DNA from: JBNGOQ01 sp050589645
GTDB taxonomy: Bacteria > Bacteroidota > Bacteroidia > Flavobacteriales > Flavobacteriaceae
DNA length: 64,000 nucleotides
Reading direction: 5' to 3'
Assembly: GCF_050589645.1 (NCBI RefSeq)
Contig: NZ_JBNGOQ010000003.1
Coordinates: 806,001-870,000 of the forward strand
Made by a program: the position numbers and the translations under genes. The notes under the pieces were generated by a model. That model was not told the origin of the DNA. It saw nothing but the letters and a program-made list of their open reading frames with translations, and searched no databases. Below, piece by piece: positions 53,663 through 63,359 of the stretch; the first letter of the stretch is position 1, and each line of letters opens with the position of its first letter.

Positions 53663-54703
53663 CTAGAATGAATTGATTACTAAAATACCCTTATTCTTGA
53701 ACTTATCCATATCGGCGAGCGCACCCAGGGATTCCTCCAGGCTGATCCTGCGTTCCACGAGTTTGTGCGGCTGTAGTTTTCCCGTACGGATCATCTCCAA
53801 CATTTCAGGATACTTATGGGCCTGCATGCCATGACTCCCTATAAGCTCCAATTCGTCCGCAATGACCCTGTCCATTGGAATTTTGGGATGTTGGTGATTG
53901 CCGGTCATGAGCCCTACCTGAATATGCTTGCCCCTTTTTCTGAGATTGGCAATGGAATTGAAGCAAGTGGTAGCACTGCCCAAGGCATCCAAAGAGACAT
54001 GTGCACCCCCTTGGGTAAGCTCCCTTACCTGTGACACCACATCCTGGCTGTTGGAGGCATTCACTGTTGCCATGGCCCCTAGTTCGGTTGCGAGGGACAA
54101 GGTGTCCTCGTTGATATCTATAGCGATTACTTTTGCACCGTAGGCTTTGGCGATCATAATCGCCGATAATCCCACGCCGCCACATCCATGCACGGCCACA
54201 TACTGGTCCGGGGCTACCTTACCCTGCGCTACAACGGCCCTAAAGGAAGTGATGAACCGGCACCCCAGAGTGGCAGCGGTAATATCACTGATTTCCTCAG
54301 GAAGTTTCACCAGATTGGTATCGGCATAATCCAAGGCCACGTATTCTGCAAAGGAGCCCCAATGGGTAAAACCTGGCTGGGATTGCTGATGGCATACCTG
54401 ATGGTTGCCAGAAGTACACATTTCGCAGCTACCACATCCACAGACAAAGGGAACGGTAACCCGATCTCCGATTTTGAAATTTTTGACGTTTTTTCCGATG
54501 GCCGCTATGGTCCCCGCCAATTCGTGCCCGGGCACATGGGGCAGTACAATGTCCGGATCATGACCCATCCAGCCATGCCAATCACTTCGGCACAGACCGG
54601 TGGCACCTACTTTGAGGACAACGCCATTTTCGTTGGGGCTGGGGTCGGGAACCTTTTGAATCCGTAACGGCCCTTGGAATTTTTCGTAAACTACTGCTCT
54701 CAT
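53663..54703 (-). CDS. Zinc-dependent alcohol dehydrogenase
   Basis: A 346-residue medium-chain dehydrogenase. The catalytic zinc site is Cys38 (GLCRSD) and GHE at 59-61; the structural zinc has four cysteines at 90, 93, 96 and 104 (CGSCEMCTSGNHQVC). The cofactor site is VHGCGGVGLSAIMIA, followed by the acidic IDINED that favours NAD. It oxidises an alcohol to an aldehyde or ketone, substrate unknown. It overlaps the arginase-family gene by 4 bp (ATGA) and precedes the YdeI gene by 5 bp. Confidence 0.93.
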   Translation of the reverse strand: MRAVVYEKFQGPLRIQKVPDPSPNENGVVLKVGATGLCRSDWHGWMGHDPDIVLPHVPGHELAGTIAAIGKNVKNFKIGDRVTVPFVCGCGSCEMCTSGNHQVCHQQSQPGFTHWGSFAEYVALDYADTNLVKLPEEISDITAATLGCRFITSFRAVVAQGKVAPDQYVAVHGCGGVGLSAIMIAKAYGAKVIAIDINEDTLSLATELGAMATVNASNSQDVVSQVRELTQGGAHVSLDALGSATTCFNSIANLRKRGKHIQVGLMTGNHQHPKIPMDRVIADELELIGSHGMQAHKYPEMLEMIRTGKLQPHKLVERRISLEESLGALADMDKFKNKGILVINSF

Positions 54704-55506
54704 TCCATCAGAAGTTTAAGAATGTTTTTTATGGGTCCCAATTCTTCAACCTTCGTTGTAACCGACTCTAGTACACTGGTTCCGACAATTCTAAAATTGC
54801 TTTGCAGGGCTTTGATACAGGTCTCTGCCTCGTTCACTCGTACCCCCCTGGGTACCTGATAGTACGTTTTGTCGTAGTCCAATGGGTCCAAACAATCAAA
54901 ATCAAAGTGGATGTAGACTTCCTCGATGTTTTTCCTGTGCAAGGTTTGTACCAAGGCTTCGGCATCGGGACGGGTAGGGGCATAAATTTGCCCCTCGGCA
55001 ATGCGCTGCTGTTCTGCCGGATCTACATCGCGCAAGCCCACATAATGAATTTGACGGGGTGTCAGGGTGGAAAACAAGAGGGAATCCATATCGGGTTCCC
55101 CTTCGCCCAAAAGGGTTCTTAGCGGCATGCCATGGAAATTGCAGCTGGCTGAATCACAGGGCCTATTGATGTCGGCATGTGCATCGAACCAAACCACACC
55201 CAGTCTGGAATACCTGTTATTGAGGTAGGAGACGGGCACGATTTCCAATCCGCAATCCCCTCCAATGGTTTGTAATGTAGCGGGCTGTTCTTCGCTAATT
55301 TTAGTCTTGAGCCTCAGCAACTGTTCGTGCAAGGCCTCGTAGTTGTTGATGCAATGCCGCTTTTTCCCAGCTTCCCCGGCAGGAATCTTTGAAAGCTCAA
55401 CGCGTTCAAATCCCGAGGCCCCCAAATACTGCAAAAGTGCTTCCGCTCCCGCTTGAATGTCCTCACCGGTGCCGGCACCTTGCCATTGAGGAAAATAGAG
55501 CTTCAT
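54700..55506 (-). CDS. Arginase/agmatinase family hydrolase with GGDC metal motif
   Basis: A 268-residue ureohydrolase-fold enzyme. The manganese motifs are DAHADIN (108-114), NFHGMP (123-128) and DFDCLDP (202-208). The first ligand motif reads GGDCGLE (82-88), with cysteine in place of the usual histidine of GGDH; this marks a separate subgroup whose substrate is not arginine by default. It overlaps both neighbours by 4 bp (M1 peptidase upstream, dehydrogenase downstream), a sign of coupled translation. Cytoplasmic; it may split guanidino or formimino compounds, or something not yet assigned. Confidence 0.88.
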   Translation of the reverse strand: MKLYFPQWQGAGTGEDIQAGAEALLQYLGASGFERVELSKIPAGEAGKKRHCINNYEALHEQLLRLKTKISEEQPATLQTIGGDCGLEIVPVSYLNNRYSRLGVVWFDAHADINRPCDSASCNFHGMPLRTLLGEGEPDMDSLLFSTLTPRQIHYVGLRDVDPAEQQRIAEGQIYAPTRPDAEALVQTLHRKNIEEVYIHFDFDCLDPLDYDKTYYQVPRGVRVNEAETCIKALQSNFRIVGTSVLESVTTKVEELGPIKNILKLLME

Positions 55507-57131
55507 TGCACTTTCTTCGTTTCTATATAGAAATTTTCATCGAATGTAAAATCGGTCGCATCGCCGGCCAGGTCTTCGGTGACCCAGTCCTTACCGGGAA
55601 AGAGCCATTTCTCCTTCTCGTTCACATAAATGCGGATCGGCATATCAAAATCCTCCACGATATTGGTGTAACGATATTTAAGCTGGTCGCCCGTTACGCT
55701 ATATTCCAGCACTGGGATGCGTGTGCTTCGTAAATACTGGTTAAAAAAGGCGGATAGGTCTTTTTCGGTATGTTCGCTCAAATAGTTTTCGATTTCCTGG
55801 GTGGTCACGGTACGATGGTAAAATTCACTATTGAGCCCCCTGAGGATGCTTCGCCATTTTTCATCATCCTCGATGAGGTGCCGCAGCGTATGGAGGATGT
55901 TGGCCCCTTTATAGTACATATCTCCCGATCCTTTTTTGTTTACATCGTAGACGCCTATCATGGGAATATCATTCTTGATATTGGCCCTGGTGCCTATGAC
56001 ATAGGCCGCGGAAGCTTCTTTGCCATAGTGATAGTCCAGGAAGAGGTTTTCAGAATAGGCGGTAAAGCCTTCGTGGATCCACATGTCCGCAATGTCCTTA
56101 TAGGTAATATTATTGGCAAACCATTCATGGCCACCTTCATGAACGATGATAAAATCAAATTTTAAGCCCCATCCCGTTTGGGAAAGATCATGGCCCAGAT
56201 ATCCCTTTTTGTATTCATTGCCATAGGTGACGGAGCTCTGGTGTTCCATTCCCAAATAGGGTACTTCTACCAATTTAAAACTGTCCTCATAAAAGGGATA
56301 GGGTCCAAACCAATGTTCAAAGGCCTGCATCATTTTAGGTGCATCCGTAAAGTGTACCTTGGCTTTCTCCAAGTGGTCCCTCAACACGTAATAATCCAGA
56401 TCCAGGACACCCTTTTCCCCTTCGTATTTTTCACCAAAATATACGTAATCACCGATATTTACATTCACTCCATAATTGTTGATGGGGTTTTTTACAAACC
56501 AATGATAGGTCTTGGTATGTTCATGTTCTTCCACCTTTTTGAGTCGGCCATTGGAAATGTTCATCAGATCCTTGGGCACTTCAACGCTAATGGCCATGCT
56601 ATCCACCTCATCGTACATATGGTCTTTATTGGGCCACCATACGCTGGCCCCCAGTTCCTGGCAGGAAGTGGCCACAAAATGCTTTCCGTTGTTGTCTTTT
56701 TTCCAAGAGAATCCACCATCCCAGGGTGCACGGACGGCCTCCTTCGGTTTACCGGAATAGTGCACCGTAAGTTCATTGAAATCGCCTTTCTTCTGTGGTT
56801 TTACAAGACGGATAAAATGTGCATTCCCCTTGGATTCGACCGAGAGTTCCTGTCCGTCCTGTGTGACTTTTTCTATTTTCATGGGCGGTTGCAGGTCGAG
56901 CTGCAATACCTCCTTTTCCTCCAGTACCTGGTACCTGACGGTATTGGTTCCGGAGATAAACTTCTCATCCGGTTTTACTTCAATATCCAAATGGTAATAG
57001 TTTAAGTCCCACCAGGCCCTCTCCGGAGTAATGCTCCCCCTTAAGGTATCCTGTTCCGTGAACGTATTGGATTGTGCCACCACGTAACTCAATGGGAGGC
57101 AAAAGACAAGAAATAAAAGTACTTTTTTCAT
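55503..57131 (-). CDS. M1 family metallopeptidase
   Basis: A 542-residue secreted aminopeptidase-like enzyme with signal MKKVLLFLVFCLPLSYVVAQ. The zinc site is HEGGH at 331-335 with the third ligand Glu354 in WIHEGFTAYSE. The substrate motif that usually reads GxMEN is GMEHQS (294-299). Shorter than full M1 aminopeptidases: the C-terminal helical domain is absent and the chain ends in a beta-sandwich. It would trim N-termini of peptides in the periplasm. Its stop overlaps the arginase-family gene by 4 bp. Confidence 0.93.
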   Translation of the reverse strand: MKKVLLFLVFCLPLSYVVAQSNTFTEQDTLRGSITPERAWWDLNYYHLDIEVKPDEKFISGTNTVRYQVLEEKEVLQLDLQPPMKIEKVTQDGQELSVESKGNAHFIRLVKPQKKGDFNELTVHYSGKPKEAVRAPWDGGFSWKKDNNGKHFVATSCQELGASVWWPNKDHMYDEVDSMAISVEVPKDLMNISNGRLKKVEEHEHTKTYHWFVKNPINNYGVNVNIGDYVYFGEKYEGEKGVLDLDYYVLRDHLEKAKVHFTDAPKMMQAFEHWFGPYPFYEDSFKLVEVPYLGMEHQSSVTYGNEYKKGYLGHDLSQTGWGLKFDFIIVHEGGHEWFANNITYKDIADMWIHEGFTAYSENLFLDYHYGKEASAAYVIGTRANIKNDIPMIGVYDVNKKGSGDMYYKGANILHTLRHLIEDDEKWRSILRGLNSEFYHRTVTTQEIENYLSEHTEKDLSAFFNQYLRSTRIPVLEYSVTGDQLKYRYTNIVEDFDMPIRIYVNEKEKWLFPGKDWVTEDLAGDATDFTFDENFYIETKKVQ

Positions 57132-57141
57132 GTTTTCGTAT

Positions 57142-58074
57142 TTAGTTCAGCAGGAATTCGAGCGGAATATGCACCCGATCGTTCCAGCTCCTTTCGTTGT
57201 GGCCAGCGCCTTCAAATTTAAGCGTTTTCCAGTTTTCACCCTTGATGTATCCCTTGTTGATCATCATGGTGTCCACCTGGGTTTGAAAAGGCTCGTATTG
57301 CGCATCAAAACCTTCGGTTCCAAAATCGAAATAGATTTTGTGATGGTCGGGAGAGGGTAGGCTTTCCGGTAGCGTACCGATGTACAGTTCTCCCAATATA
57401 GGCACGGGCCAATGGGTGGAGACACAACCAGCAGCTCCGAACACCTCGGGATAGCTGCAAATAGCGTATAGGGAGATGAGTCCGCCCATGGAAGAGCCCA
57501 TAATGATCGTGTCCTCCCTGGCCGGGGAAACGTTATAGGTTTTATCGATAAAAGGTTTTAGCTCCTCCACCAGAAATTTGAGGTATTCGTCCGAATAGAG
57601 CGTATCAAAGCCGGTATTTTCTTTTAGGGCCTTCCTTATTTCATCACTTTCGGTGAATGCGGCGGGAGCTTTGGGCATGTACTCCGAAAAGCGTTTGGCC
57701 TGTCCGTTCCAGGGGGCTACGACGATGGTTTTGTTTACTGCTCCACGCCTTATCAAACTGTCCAGGGTCTCGTCTACACCCCAATCTATGCCTGTATAGG
57801 AAGTTTTTGGGCTAAAGACATTTTGGCCATCGTGCATATAGAGCACCTTGTATTTTTCGTTGGAGTTGGCATCGTATCCCACGGGAAGGTACACTTCCAC
57901 GTTACGCGAACCTATGTAGACCGATGTAAAGTTTTCATACCGTACAAGTTCTCCTTCTCCTAGGGCGGCCGGTTCATAGACCTTGGCCAAGTAACCCTCT
58001 TTTTTTCCGCTTCCGTTCCAACAGGAAACCGTTACCAGGAGCACCAGAAGTAGTAAGTTCTTTACGAGTCGCAT
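57142..58074 (-). CDS. Esterase-D-like hydrolase, lipoprotein
   Basis: A 310-residue lipoprotein with signal MRLVKNLLLLVLLVTVSC. The hydrolase fold is of the putative esterase (enterochelin-esterase/esterase D) kind: RNVEVYLPVGYD, VLYMHDGQNVF, the nucleophile elbow MGSSMGGL, and the C-terminal FEGAGHNERSW with the histidine. It lies 10 bp upstream of the M1 gene. It probably cleaves an ester in the envelope; the substrate is unknown. Confidence 0.88.
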   Translation of the reverse strand: MRLVKNLLLLVLLVTVSCWNGSGKKEGYLAKVYEPAALGEGELVRYENFTSVYIGSRNVEVYLPVGYDANSNEKYKVLYMHDGQNVFSPKTSYTGIDWGVDETLDSLIRRGAVNKTIVVAPWNGQAKRFSEYMPKAPAAFTESDEIRKALKENTGFDTLYSDEYLKFLVEELKPFIDKTYNVSPAREDTIIMGSSMGGLISLYAICSYPEVFGAAGCVSTHWPVPILGELYIGTLPESLPSPDHHKIYFDFGTEGFDAQYEPFQTQVDTMMINKGYIKGENWKTLKFEGAGHNERSWNDRVHIPLEFLLN

Positions 58075-58090
58075 ATTTTATTGTTTATGG

Positions 58091-59428
58091 TCAATCCCTA
58101 AAAATGCCATTGGGAAAGACCACCATACTCTCATGCCCATCCTTTCCTACGGCCGCCACCCCAAAGAAGAAATTATCTATGACAATGCCCTCCAGGGTAT
58201 ATTCGGTAACATCGCCCACTTTTCTACTGTGATCCCAGGTAGGTGAAGTGGTATCCCGCCAATAGATCTTGTAGCCAACGGCCCCATCTACCTTGGTCCA
58301 TTGGAATTTGGCCGAAGGTTCTACAATGCCCCCAATTTTTACTTCCACTGGAGTTGGAGGGGCCCAGGCAATGGATGCGAGGTTGATCGCATTGACCGCC
58401 GTAAGTTTCTTGGCATATTCAAAATTTACGTGTTCCAAAACATCACCGTAAGCAATGCCGTTTTCCGTACGGATATCCTGATGTTGTTGTGTATAGTTTT
58501 CATGTGACTCCATAATCCGAATACCTGCATAACCGGCATCGTTGAAGGGGCGGTGATGCCCACCTCTGCCAAAACGATCTAGGCGATAGATCAGTGTGGG
58601 ATTCATCTCTGGCATATATGTTTTTGTAGTCTTGTGCACATAACGTGCCAATTGCCGTGAAATACCATCCACTTCACCACCAAAGAAGCGTCTGGCCCTA
58701 CGTTGGTCCTCGGTTTCGGTAGGAGGTACGGGTTCGGAAAAAATCCTGAAATCACGATTGCTGACCACCCCATCTACCCCGGTGATATTGCCGATCATGT
58801 CATTGTTTATAATGCCGATGATGTCCCAGCCTTTTTCCTTGGCATAGGCCGCCAACCCTTTTCCTCCGAAAAGGCCTTGTTCCTCACCCGATAGCCCCAC
58901 ATAAATGATGCTATTCTCAAATTGGTATTTGGAAAGCACCCTGGCAGCCTCCAAAGTACCGGCCATGCCGCTGGCATTGTCGTTGGCCCCGGGAGAATCG
59001 GAGGTAAAATCGGTGGGATCACTTACCCTTGAGTCAATATCGCCACTCATGATAATAAACCGATTGGGGTATTTGGTGCCCTTTTGAATGGCTACCACGT
59101 TCACTACCCAAACATCCTTGACGATGCGTTGATTGGCCCCCTGTTTTACCAAGTCTTTTTGATAAAATACGTCCAAACAGCCATCACAGGTGGCGGAAGT
59201 CTTTTCAAATTCGCTCTTGATCCAACGTCTGGCCGCCCCGATGCCCCGTGTAGTGGAAAGCGTATCGCTTAAGGTGTGGCGCGTACCAAAATTGGCCAGG
59301 GTGGTAACATCTTTTTCAATACGATCCGCCGACACCGCTTCGATGATATCGTATATGCGGGAATCGGTCTGAGCGGATAACAAGGTGGTAAAAAATAGTA
59401 GTAGAAGGGTGGGAACAAGCTGTCTCAT
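58091..59428 (-). CDS. M28 family peptidase with an altered first metal ligand
   Basis: A 445-residue secreted zinc aminopeptidase-like protein with signal MRQLVPTLLLLFFTTLLSA; the ATG at 59428 is chosen for this over a start 24 bp upstream. The motifs are SPGANDNASG (bridging Asp about 150), SGEEQGLFGG (182-183), NNDMIGN and GGHHRPFND. At the position of the usual GHxD the chain reads SGDIDS, with Asp130 replacing the first metal histidine. A C-terminal FN3-like domain (KFQWTKVDGAVGYKIYW) follows. It lies 16 bp before the esterase gene. Activity should not be taken for granted. Confidence 0.9.
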   Translation of the reverse strand: MRQLVPTLLLLFFTTLLSAQTDSRIYDIIEAVSADRIEKDVTTLANFGTRHTLSDTLSTTRGIGAARRWIKSEFEKTSATCDGCLDVFYQKDLVKQGANQRIVKDVWVVNVVAIQKGTKYPNRFIIMSGDIDSRVSDPTDFTSDSPGANDNASGMAGTLEAARVLSKYQFENSIIYVGLSGEEQGLFGGKGLAAYAKEKGWDIIGIINNDMIGNITGVDGVVSNRDFRIFSEPVPPTETEDQRRARRFFGGEVDGISRQLARYVHKTTKTYMPEMNPTLIYRLDRFGRGGHHRPFNDAGYAGIRIMESHENYTQQHQDIRTENGIAYGDVLEHVNFEYAKKLTAVNAINLASIAWAPPTPVEVKIGGIVEPSAKFQWTKVDGAVGYKIYWRDTTSPTWDHSRKVGDVTEYTLEGIVIDNFFFGVAAVGKDGHESMVVFPNGIFRD

Positions 59429-59490
59429 CGTTGATTTTTTTAGTCGCACCAATGTACGTTTATATGGGAGTATTATTTCCTAAAAAAATG

Positions 59491-60654
59491 TTAAGAGGCT
59501 TTCTTTGAAAGACTTAAAAAACCAAGTACAGGTCCGACTCCCAAAATCAAAAAAAGAAGCGGTACTTCCAGTTTGTCCAGTAGGAAGGAGAGCAACTGGA
59601 TACTTACGATGCTGATGGCAAACCCAATGCAGTTCATGAGTGTAAGGGCCGTTCCTTTTAGATGTTCCGGTACCGCCATGGCCGCCAAAGACGAGAACTG
59701 GGGCGAATCGGCTACCACGGCCATGCCCCATAGGCACCATAGGGCTAGAAAAAGAACACTGGGCAAGTGGAACAAGAGGGGCGAGAGAAAGCACAGTGCC
59801 CCGGAAACGGCCAGGGAAAACAAGGCCACCTTTTTGCTCCCATAGCGTACGGACCCATAGCCACCCAGAATACAGGAAAACCCGCCCAAGCCAATGATAA
59901 TGAAGGTCCACCAAGGGACGGAAAACGGTATCTCCTGCTGGGCCATAAAGGTCTCCAAGGCAACCGGGATAAAAGCCCAAAAAGCGTAGAGTTCCCACAT
60001 ATGGCCAAAATAACCAAATGCCGCTTTTCTGAAACCCACAAGCTTAAAGAGCATGGGTCCCGAACTTAGTTGTAAGGGCGGACTCGGTTTTTTGTAAGGT
60101 CCGTTGGGTACCCATAGAAGCATGGCCAGACCGCCGCCAAGGGCAAGCAAGGAGGTTAATCGTATCACGGTGATATGGTCCGTTCCCCATTCAAGACCTG
60201 CTATAAAATAGGGGAAAGCAGCACCGAGGACCAGGGCACCGATCAAAAAGCCCAGTGCCTTGCCCAATCCCTTTTGGTAATAGTCCGAAGCAATTTTCAT
60301 CCCCACAGGATAGATTCCTGCCAGGAAAAAGCCGGTACCAAAGCGGGCCATGAGCAGGGTCGTTGTTGAAATAGCGTCCAAGAGCAGTGCAAAATTGCAC
60401 AGTGAGGCCAACAGGGCGCTAACAAAAAACACTTTGGAGGGCGAATAGCGATCGGCGATCATCAGCAAAGCAAAGACCAGGGTACCGGTGATAAAACCAA
60501 ACTGTACAGCCGATATGACATGCCCGATGATTTCCGGGCCCAAACCGGTCTTTGAGGCCAGTTCATCAATGATGGCATTGCCAGCGAACCAGGTAGCCGT
60601 ACATGCAAATTGGGCCAGCACAATGGTAGGAAGGATATGTGGTTTTGGTTTCAA
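59491..60654 (-). CDS. MFS transporter
   Basis: A 387-residue inner-membrane carrier with twelve hydrophobic segments. It shows the major facilitator plan, with a first half MARFGTGFFLAGIYPVG and a second half SVRYGSKKVALFSLAV. The start is TTG at 60654, six bases after the NTF2-like gene's stop; no in-frame ATG exists before residue 65, so the rare start is well supported. The substrate cannot be told. It is the last gene of the group with the NTF2-like and trehalose genes. Confidence 0.88.
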   Translation of the reverse strand: MKPKPHILPTIVLAQFACTATWFAGNAIIDELASKTGLGPEIIGHVISAVQFGFITGTLVFALLMIADRYSPSKVFFVSALLASLCNFALLLDAISTTTLLMARFGTGFFLAGIYPVGMKIASDYYQKGLGKALGFLIGALVLGAAFPYFIAGLEWGTDHITVIRLTSLLALGGGLAMLLWVPNGPYKKPSPPLQLSSGPMLFKLVGFRKAAFGYFGHMWELYAFWAFIPVALETFMAQQEIPFSVPWWTFIIIGLGGFSCILGGYGSVRYGSKKVALFSLAVSGALCFLSPLLFHLPSVLFLALWCLWGMAVVADSPQFSSLAAMAVPEHLKGTALTLMNCIGFAISIVSIQLLSFLLDKLEVPLLFLILGVGPVLGFLSLSKKAS

Positions 60655-60660
60655 GAGCTG

Positions 60661-61044
60661 CTACCGAAGAAAGGTGACCTTGGCAATTTTTCCGTTCTCC
60701 ACCTCATAGATGGCCACTGCACTAAAATGCTTCCCGTTTACAGTAAGGTATTCCTCATCGATTACGGTATTGCCTATAAAGATCCGGTTCTTTATTTCGC
60801 AGTGCAGATCGGGCGTGGCCTCAAAGAAGTCTGCGTAGGATTGTCTCATGGTCTCCTGTCCTTCGGAGCGCAATTCGTTTGGAAAATTGTACAGCTTTAT
60901 GTCTTCTGTATACGTAGCCATAAAGGCATCAATATCGCGGGCGTTGTAGGCATCCAGTTGTTGTTGTACAATGGTTTCCGGACCTTGCTGTGCAAGAAGT
61001 TGCATACTAAAAAAGAGGCATACCAGCCCGAGTAAATTTTTCAT
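60661..61044 (-). CDS. Secreted NTF2/SnoaL-like protein
   Basis: A 127-residue protein with signal MKNLLGLVCLFFSMQLLAQ and a small SnoaL-like domain: VQQQLDAYNARDIDAFMATY, SYADFFEATPDLHCEI, and the end strands FSAVAIYEVENGKIAKVTFL. It could be an enzyme, a binding protein or neither; no catalytic residues are clear. It lies 7 bp after the trehalose gene and 6 bp before the MFS gene, so all three share one transcript. Confidence 0.87.
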   Translation of the reverse strand: MKNLLGLVCLFFSMQLLAQQGPETIVQQQLDAYNARDIDAFMATYTEDIKLYNFPNELRSEGQETMRQSYADFFEATPDLHCEIKNRIFIGNTVIDEEYLTVNGKHFSAVAIYEVENGKIAKVTFLR

Positions 61045-61051
61045 CCGTTCG

Positions 61052-63256
61052 TTATTTAAAGCGTTCCAACAGTTCTCTGACCCTTTTTGTGTTTTCTACG
61101 TAATATTTGGCCTGTGTTTTTTGCCTGCCCACCTTTACGGTGATGGCAGTCTCGGGCAGTTCCTGAAACATAAATTCGTCTGTCCAGTCATCGCCCATGG
61201 CAAATACAAAATCGTAATCGTCCTCGACCAGCACGCGCATGGCCGCACGGCCCTTGTTCACTCCGCTGTTCTTTATTTCCAACACCTTGTTTCCCGAAAG
61301 CACGCTGAGGTTGTCGTTGGCGATAAGACTGGTAAGCACTGTGGTCAATTCCGTGGCCCTTTTGTTGCCGAAATCGGGATCGGTATTCCTATAATGCCAG
61401 GCCAGGGAGTAATTTTTTTCCTCCACAAAAGACCCCGGCGTCCTATCCACAAAGGATTCCAGCACGGGTCTTATTTTTTCCATCCAATCGTTTTTCACTT
61501 TTTCCAAAAGGTCAAATTCCCCGCCCTTCTTGGAGATCCAAACCCCGTGTTCCACGATCATATTGTATTCCTTTTTCATGAACCAGCGTTTAAAGGTGTC
61601 CTTGTCCCGACCGCTTATCAGATAGAGGTCTGTATTTTTTTGTGCTTTTATTCTGTCCAGAAGTTGGTAAAGTGCAACATCTGGGGAAGCTTTTTGGGGG
61701 TCGGTATGAAACCCGGCCAAGGTACCGTCGTAATCCAGAAACAACAATCTTTTTTTTGCTTTGGTATAATCCGATACTACAGAGGTAATCAAATTTTCGG
61801 TGAGGCGCCTGGAAATATTCGCCGCATCCAGATGTTTCTGCCGTTCTAGGGAAGTCATGAAGTCATTTGCCCATTTTTCCACATTATAGCGCTCCAGGCG
61901 TTTTTGGAGCTGTTCGTTGCGCTCCTTTTGCTCTTGGATAGGCATATTGATAGCTTCGTACAAGGTATCGGCAATCTGCTCAAAATTGTTGGGGTTGATC
62001 AATAGCGATTCGTTCATTTCGTTGGCCGAACCTGCCATTTCACTTAGAATCAATACCCCGGTCTTATCGGTACGGGTAGCTACGTACTCCTTGGCGACCA
62101 GGTTCATTCCGTCACGGATAGGGGTCAGCCAGGCAATATCGCAGGAAGTATATAGATCGATGAGATTTTCAAAGGGCATGGAGCGGTAAAAATACCAGAT
62201 CGGGGTCCAGCTAACGGTTGCCAGCTCCCCATTGATGCGACCCACCAGTTCATCGATCTCCTTTTTGAGCAATTGGTATTGAGGCACGTTAGATCTAGAG
62301 GGTACGGCCAGGATGATTAGACGTACCTTTTCCTTGTACTGCGGATATTTGTTGAGGAAATATTCAAAGGCGTTGAGGCGTTTGGCGATACCCTTACTGT
62401 AATCCAATCGGTCTATGGAAAGCAGGAATTTGGCATCTGGGGTCGACTCTTTATGGGTATTTAGTCTACGCTGTAGTTCTGATTGTTGGGCGGCTGTCCG
62501 TTTGGCGTGCTCCTTGGCAGCCTCGCTAAATTTTTTGTAATCGATGCCCATGGGAAACGAATCTACCTTAATGACCCTGTTGTCCAGATAAATATCGTTG
62601 AAGCTCACTTCCAAGTCCAGGAGTCTGCGCACGGAGCTCAGAAAATGCCTTTCGTAATCATAGGTGTGAAAACCAATGAGGTCCGACCCCAGGAGCCCCT
62701 GTAGCACTTCCTCCCGCCAAGGAAGGGTCCTAAAAATCTCATAAGAAGGGAAGGGGATATGTAAAAAGAAACCTATGGAGGTATTGGGGCGCTGTTTCTT
62801 CACCATTTGCGGTACCAGCATCAATTGGTAATCATGGATCCATATGGTATCCTCTGCTCCCGCCTTTTCCAGAATGGTGTCGGCAAACTTTTGATTCACC
62901 TCCTGGTAGGTTGTCCAGTTATCCAGCGTAAACTCCGAATATTCCAAAAAGTAATGGAAAAGCGGCCAGATGGTGCGGTTGCTGAAACCAAAATAGAATC
63001 CGTCTACTTCCTCGGAACTCAGTTTCACCTTGGCGCAGTCGTGCTGTTGCAGCGCCTTATCAATATCGGATTCAAGTTCTTGTGGGATTTCCTCTTCCGT
63101 GAGTCCGCTCCACCCGATCCAGAGGCTGTCGCCCCCAGAGTGTACGGACTTCATCCCAGTGGCCAATCCACCTACACTGGGCACCGCGGTAATGGAACCC
63201 TTGTGAATTTGCAATTGTACGGGTAGTCTATTTGAGATTATGATAGTTTTGCCCAT
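61052..63256 (-). CDS. Fused trehalose-6-phosphate synthase/trehalose-phosphatase
   Basis: A 734-residue cytoplasmic enzyme that makes trehalose in two steps. The GT20 synthase part (1-about 470) starts IISNRLPVQL and contains WIHDYQLMLVP, LLSIDRLDYSKGIAKRL and LVAKEYVATR. The HAD phosphatase part (504-734) has LLFLDYDGTLAG (nucleophile Asp508), LISGRDKD and GDDWTDEFMF. The ATG at 63256 gives the usual MGKTIIISNR start; the frame runs 78 bp further upstream without support. It is divergent from the GH15 gene, a typical pairing in Bacteroidota. Trehalose protects against osmotic stress and drying. Confidence 0.95.
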   Translation of the reverse strand: MGKTIIISNRLPVQLQIHKGSITAVPSVGGLATGMKSVHSGGDSLWIGWSGLTEEEIPQELESDIDKALQQHDCAKVKLSSEEVDGFYFGFSNRTIWPLFHYFLEYSEFTLDNWTTYQEVNQKFADTILEKAGAEDTIWIHDYQLMLVPQMVKKQRPNTSIGFFLHIPFPSYEIFRTLPWREEVLQGLLGSDLIGFHTYDYERHFLSSVRRLLDLEVSFNDIYLDNRVIKVDSFPMGIDYKKFSEAAKEHAKRTAAQQSELQRRLNTHKESTPDAKFLLSIDRLDYSKGIAKRLNAFEYFLNKYPQYKEKVRLIILAVPSRSNVPQYQLLKKEIDELVGRINGELATVSWTPIWYFYRSMPFENLIDLYTSCDIAWLTPIRDGMNLVAKEYVATRTDKTGVLILSEMAGSANEMNESLLINPNNFEQIADTLYEAINMPIQEQKERNEQLQKRLERYNVEKWANDFMTSLERQKHLDAANISRRLTENLITSVVSDYTKAKKRLLFLDYDGTLAGFHTDPQKASPDVALYQLLDRIKAQKNTDLYLISGRDKDTFKRWFMKKEYNMIVEHGVWISKKGGEFDLLEKVKNDWMEKIRPVLESFVDRTPGSFVEEKNYSLAWHYRNTDPDFGNKRATELTTVLTSLIANDNLSVLSGNKVLEIKNSGVNKGRAAMRVLVEDDYDFVFAMGDDWTDEFMFQELPETAITVKVGRQKTQAKYYVENTKRVRELLERFK

Positions 63257-63359
63257 AAATTCACTGATTTTGGAGGGTGGCGATTGAAATTTTCCTAAAT
63301 TTCGACAAAAAGGACAGCAAAACCTATTAAACAAAAGCGTTTTTAAGATTATTTAAAAT
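63257..63359. promoter_or_regulatory. Shared upstream region of the trehalose and GH15 genes
   Basis: A 103-bp AT-rich region between two divergent genes that must hold both promoters. No clear TTG/TAnnTTTG pair was found on either strand, so the actual sites are not assigned. Confidence 0.4.

Noticed and set aside
56178..57005. 275-codon plus-strand frame
   Set aside because: Antisense shadow of the M1 peptidase gene.
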